From NCBI GenBank assembly GCA_002633005.1, contig NMRA01000556.1, positions 207,820-271,819 on the forward strand: a DNA stretch of 64,000 nucleotides, read 5' to 3'. The position numbers and the translations under genes were made by a program. Below, one piece after another: positions 62,446 through 64,000 of the stretch (the stretch's first letter is position 1; each line of letters begins with the position of its first letter). A model generated the notes under the pieces. The model worked only from the letters and a program-made list of their open reading frames with translations, ran no database searches and was not told the origin of the DNA. The stretch is from Phoronis australis. Lineage: Eukaryota > Phoronida > Phoronidae.

Positions 62446-62966
62446 CACACAATATATATTCTACACCTAGCAGGAGTGTACTGGTCACACAGCATATATT
62501 CTACACCTAGCAGGAGTGTACTTGCCATACAGTATATATTCTACACCTAGCAGGAGTGTACTGGCCATACAGTATATATTCTACACCTTGCAGGAGTGTG
62601 CTGACCACACAGTATATATATTCTATACCTAGCAGGAGTGTAGTGGTCACACAGTACATATTCTACACCTAGCAGGAGTGTACTGGCCATACAGTATATC
62701 TACACCTAGCAGGAGTGCACTGGCCACACAGTATATATTCTACACCTAGCAGGAGTGTACTGGCCATACAGTAGGCCTATATATGCTACACCTAGCAGGA
62801 GTGTACTGGCCATACAGTATATATTCTACACCTTGCAGGAGTGTGCTGACCACACAGTACATATTCTACACCTAGCAGGAGTGTACTGGCCATACAGTAT
62901 ATATTCTACACCTTGCAGGAGTGTACTGGCCACACAGTATATATTCTACACCTAGCAGGAGTGTAG
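62446..62966. repeat. 40-bp minisatellite, about 13 copies
   Basis: The unit runs ACAGTATATATTCTACACCT, then AGCAGGAGTGTACTGGCCAT, with variants in GGTCAC/GGCCAT and CCTAGC/CCTTGC. Higher-order alternation of the variants is visible. Confidence 0.97.
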
Positions 62967-63190
62967 AGCCGTCCACTATATTTCAAGTACATTCAGTTAC
63001 AGTAGGGTTAGTACGCCCAATGATGTGCTTCCTAACTCTGGAAATATAGAGTCTTCCCTTCAGCGCAATGAGTAGCAGGGTCAACGCCTTGGGGAGACAT
63101 AAATGTGCCATCCCTTACCGTTTGGATATACATGTACACTGTGCCGCTTATAATATACGAGAACGACTTCCTCGAACAAGCGATAAACAT

Positions 63191-63770
63191 GAAGCGCCGA
63201 AGAGTTCTGAAACGAGTTCCTTTCTGCGCGTATAAATGTGCTTGATACACGCGCACTTTTAATCAGTTCGTAAAATTCAATCACGCCCGTGCTCTCAAGT
63301 CACAAAATATGAGAAGACTTTCGACATGTGTTCAAGGTATGAAGCGCCAAAGGGTTCCTCAATCAGTACATTTCTGCGCGTAGAAATGTGCTTAATCTAC
63401 GCGTACTTTTTATTTAATCTACGCGAACATTCGGTTGATCCAGGCGTAGTTTTATTTCTTAAAGGATCATGGTTCTGTTATTAATCAGCAAAGTTAATGG
63501 CGCTATCATCCACCTAACAAGAATATGCAACATTCTTCAAAATTTGCCTTTCTATGAAGCGCCAAAGGATTCTTTAACAAGGACATTCCTTTGCGTAGAA
63601 ATGTGCTTAATCTACAAGTACTCAATTGCTTAACCTACGCGTACGTTTAGTTCTTAAAAGAGCGGAACGATGAAAGAACTAAAAGTACGTGTACGTTCAG
63701 CAAGAATGTGAGTAGATTAAGCACATTTGTACGCGCAGAACGGTACTCGTTTAAGAACCATTTGCATGCC
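63191..63770. repeat. Diverged repeat family, three direct copies and one inverted
   Basis: Blocks starting GAAGCGCC(A/G)AAG at 63191, 63341 and 63556 are each followed by a TTTCTGCGCGTAGAAATGTGC and TAATCTACGCGTAC-type segment. An inverted copy lies at 63715-63770. Internal self-complementarity is strong. Confidence 0.75.
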
Positions 63771-63806
63771 TTGAAATTGTGTAATTTCACGAAAACCGGT
63801 TTTATT

Positions 63807-63842
63807 ATGCGCCCACATATAAATATTTATATGTGGGCGCAT
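63807..63842. repeat. 36-bp perfect palindrome
   Basis: ATGCGCCCACATATAAAT is followed directly by its reverse complement. It abuts a GTCC-rich tract at 63855-63918 and a CATGAAATTTTGCACAT block. It looks like the terminus of a dispersed repeat that continues past the window. Confidence 0.9.
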
Positions 63843-63854
63843 TATGCCGTCTTC

Positions 63855-63918
63855 TCCGTCTGTCCGTTCGGCGTCCGTCCGGCGTCCGTCCGTCCGGCGC
63901 CCGGAGTCCGGCGTCCGC
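63855..63918. repeat. (GTCC/GGCGTCC)n tract
   Basis: Imperfect tetranucleotide-type repeat of GTCCGTCC and GGCGTCCG, GC-rich, directly after the palindrome. Confidence 0.85.
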
Positions 63919-64000
63919 TGCTCTATCTTCAAAGCGCCTTAACGTATGTTCATGAAATTTTGCACATCTGTTCCTTCGGACGGATTCGACTACCGGAGTG

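Overview
The window looks like invertebrate animal genomic DNA, probably marine: AT-rich, intron-rich, low gene density, many short non-autonomous mobile elements, tandem repeats and runs of the ACATGTACATGTA type. The protein families present (CTHRC1-like, PAN/apple plus CUB receptors) would fit a cnidarian or an invertebrate deuterostome. I cannot name the species. Several single Ns look like contig joins, and two are flanked by near-identical sequence, so parts of the layout may be assembly artefacts.

Layout. (1) 375-706, + strand: last coding exon of an unidentified protein with a tyrosine-containing, tail-like C-terminus. Its presumed 3' UTR runs to a poly(A) signal near 2373 and contains a foldback with arms of about 210 bp. 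(2) 5.3-8.3 kb: a MITE, then a 1.03-kb near-identical direct duplication around an N. The duplication carries the first exon of a small secreted protein; copy 1 is cut off and copy 2 is complete. (3) 8565-14039, + strand: a complete four-exon CTHRC1-like secreted protein of 216 aa, assembled here from splice sites. (4) 19590-46515, - strand: a ten-exon type I membrane receptor of 735 aa with signal peptide, four PAN/apple domains, two CUB domains, a Ser/Thr stalk, one transmembrane helix and a tail of about 30 residues. Its first intron is 15.5 kb. (5) 46.5-57 kb: mostly repeats (MITEs, tRNA-like SINE pieces, minisatellites, a palindrome-rich cluster). (6) 57149-58507, - strand: a four-exon, 127-aa secreted protein with prohormone-like polybasic sites that I could not assign to a family. 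This is the best candidate for something undescribed. (7) 60-64 kb: a large MITE-like element, a probable LINE C-terminal fragment, a 40-bp minisatellite and other repeats.

The three complete genes encode secreted or cell-surface proteins. Nothing in the sequence shows that they act together. Gene models were built by reading splice sites and frames by eye, without alignment or transcript data, so exon ends rest on consensus sites, phase agreement and domain continuity.
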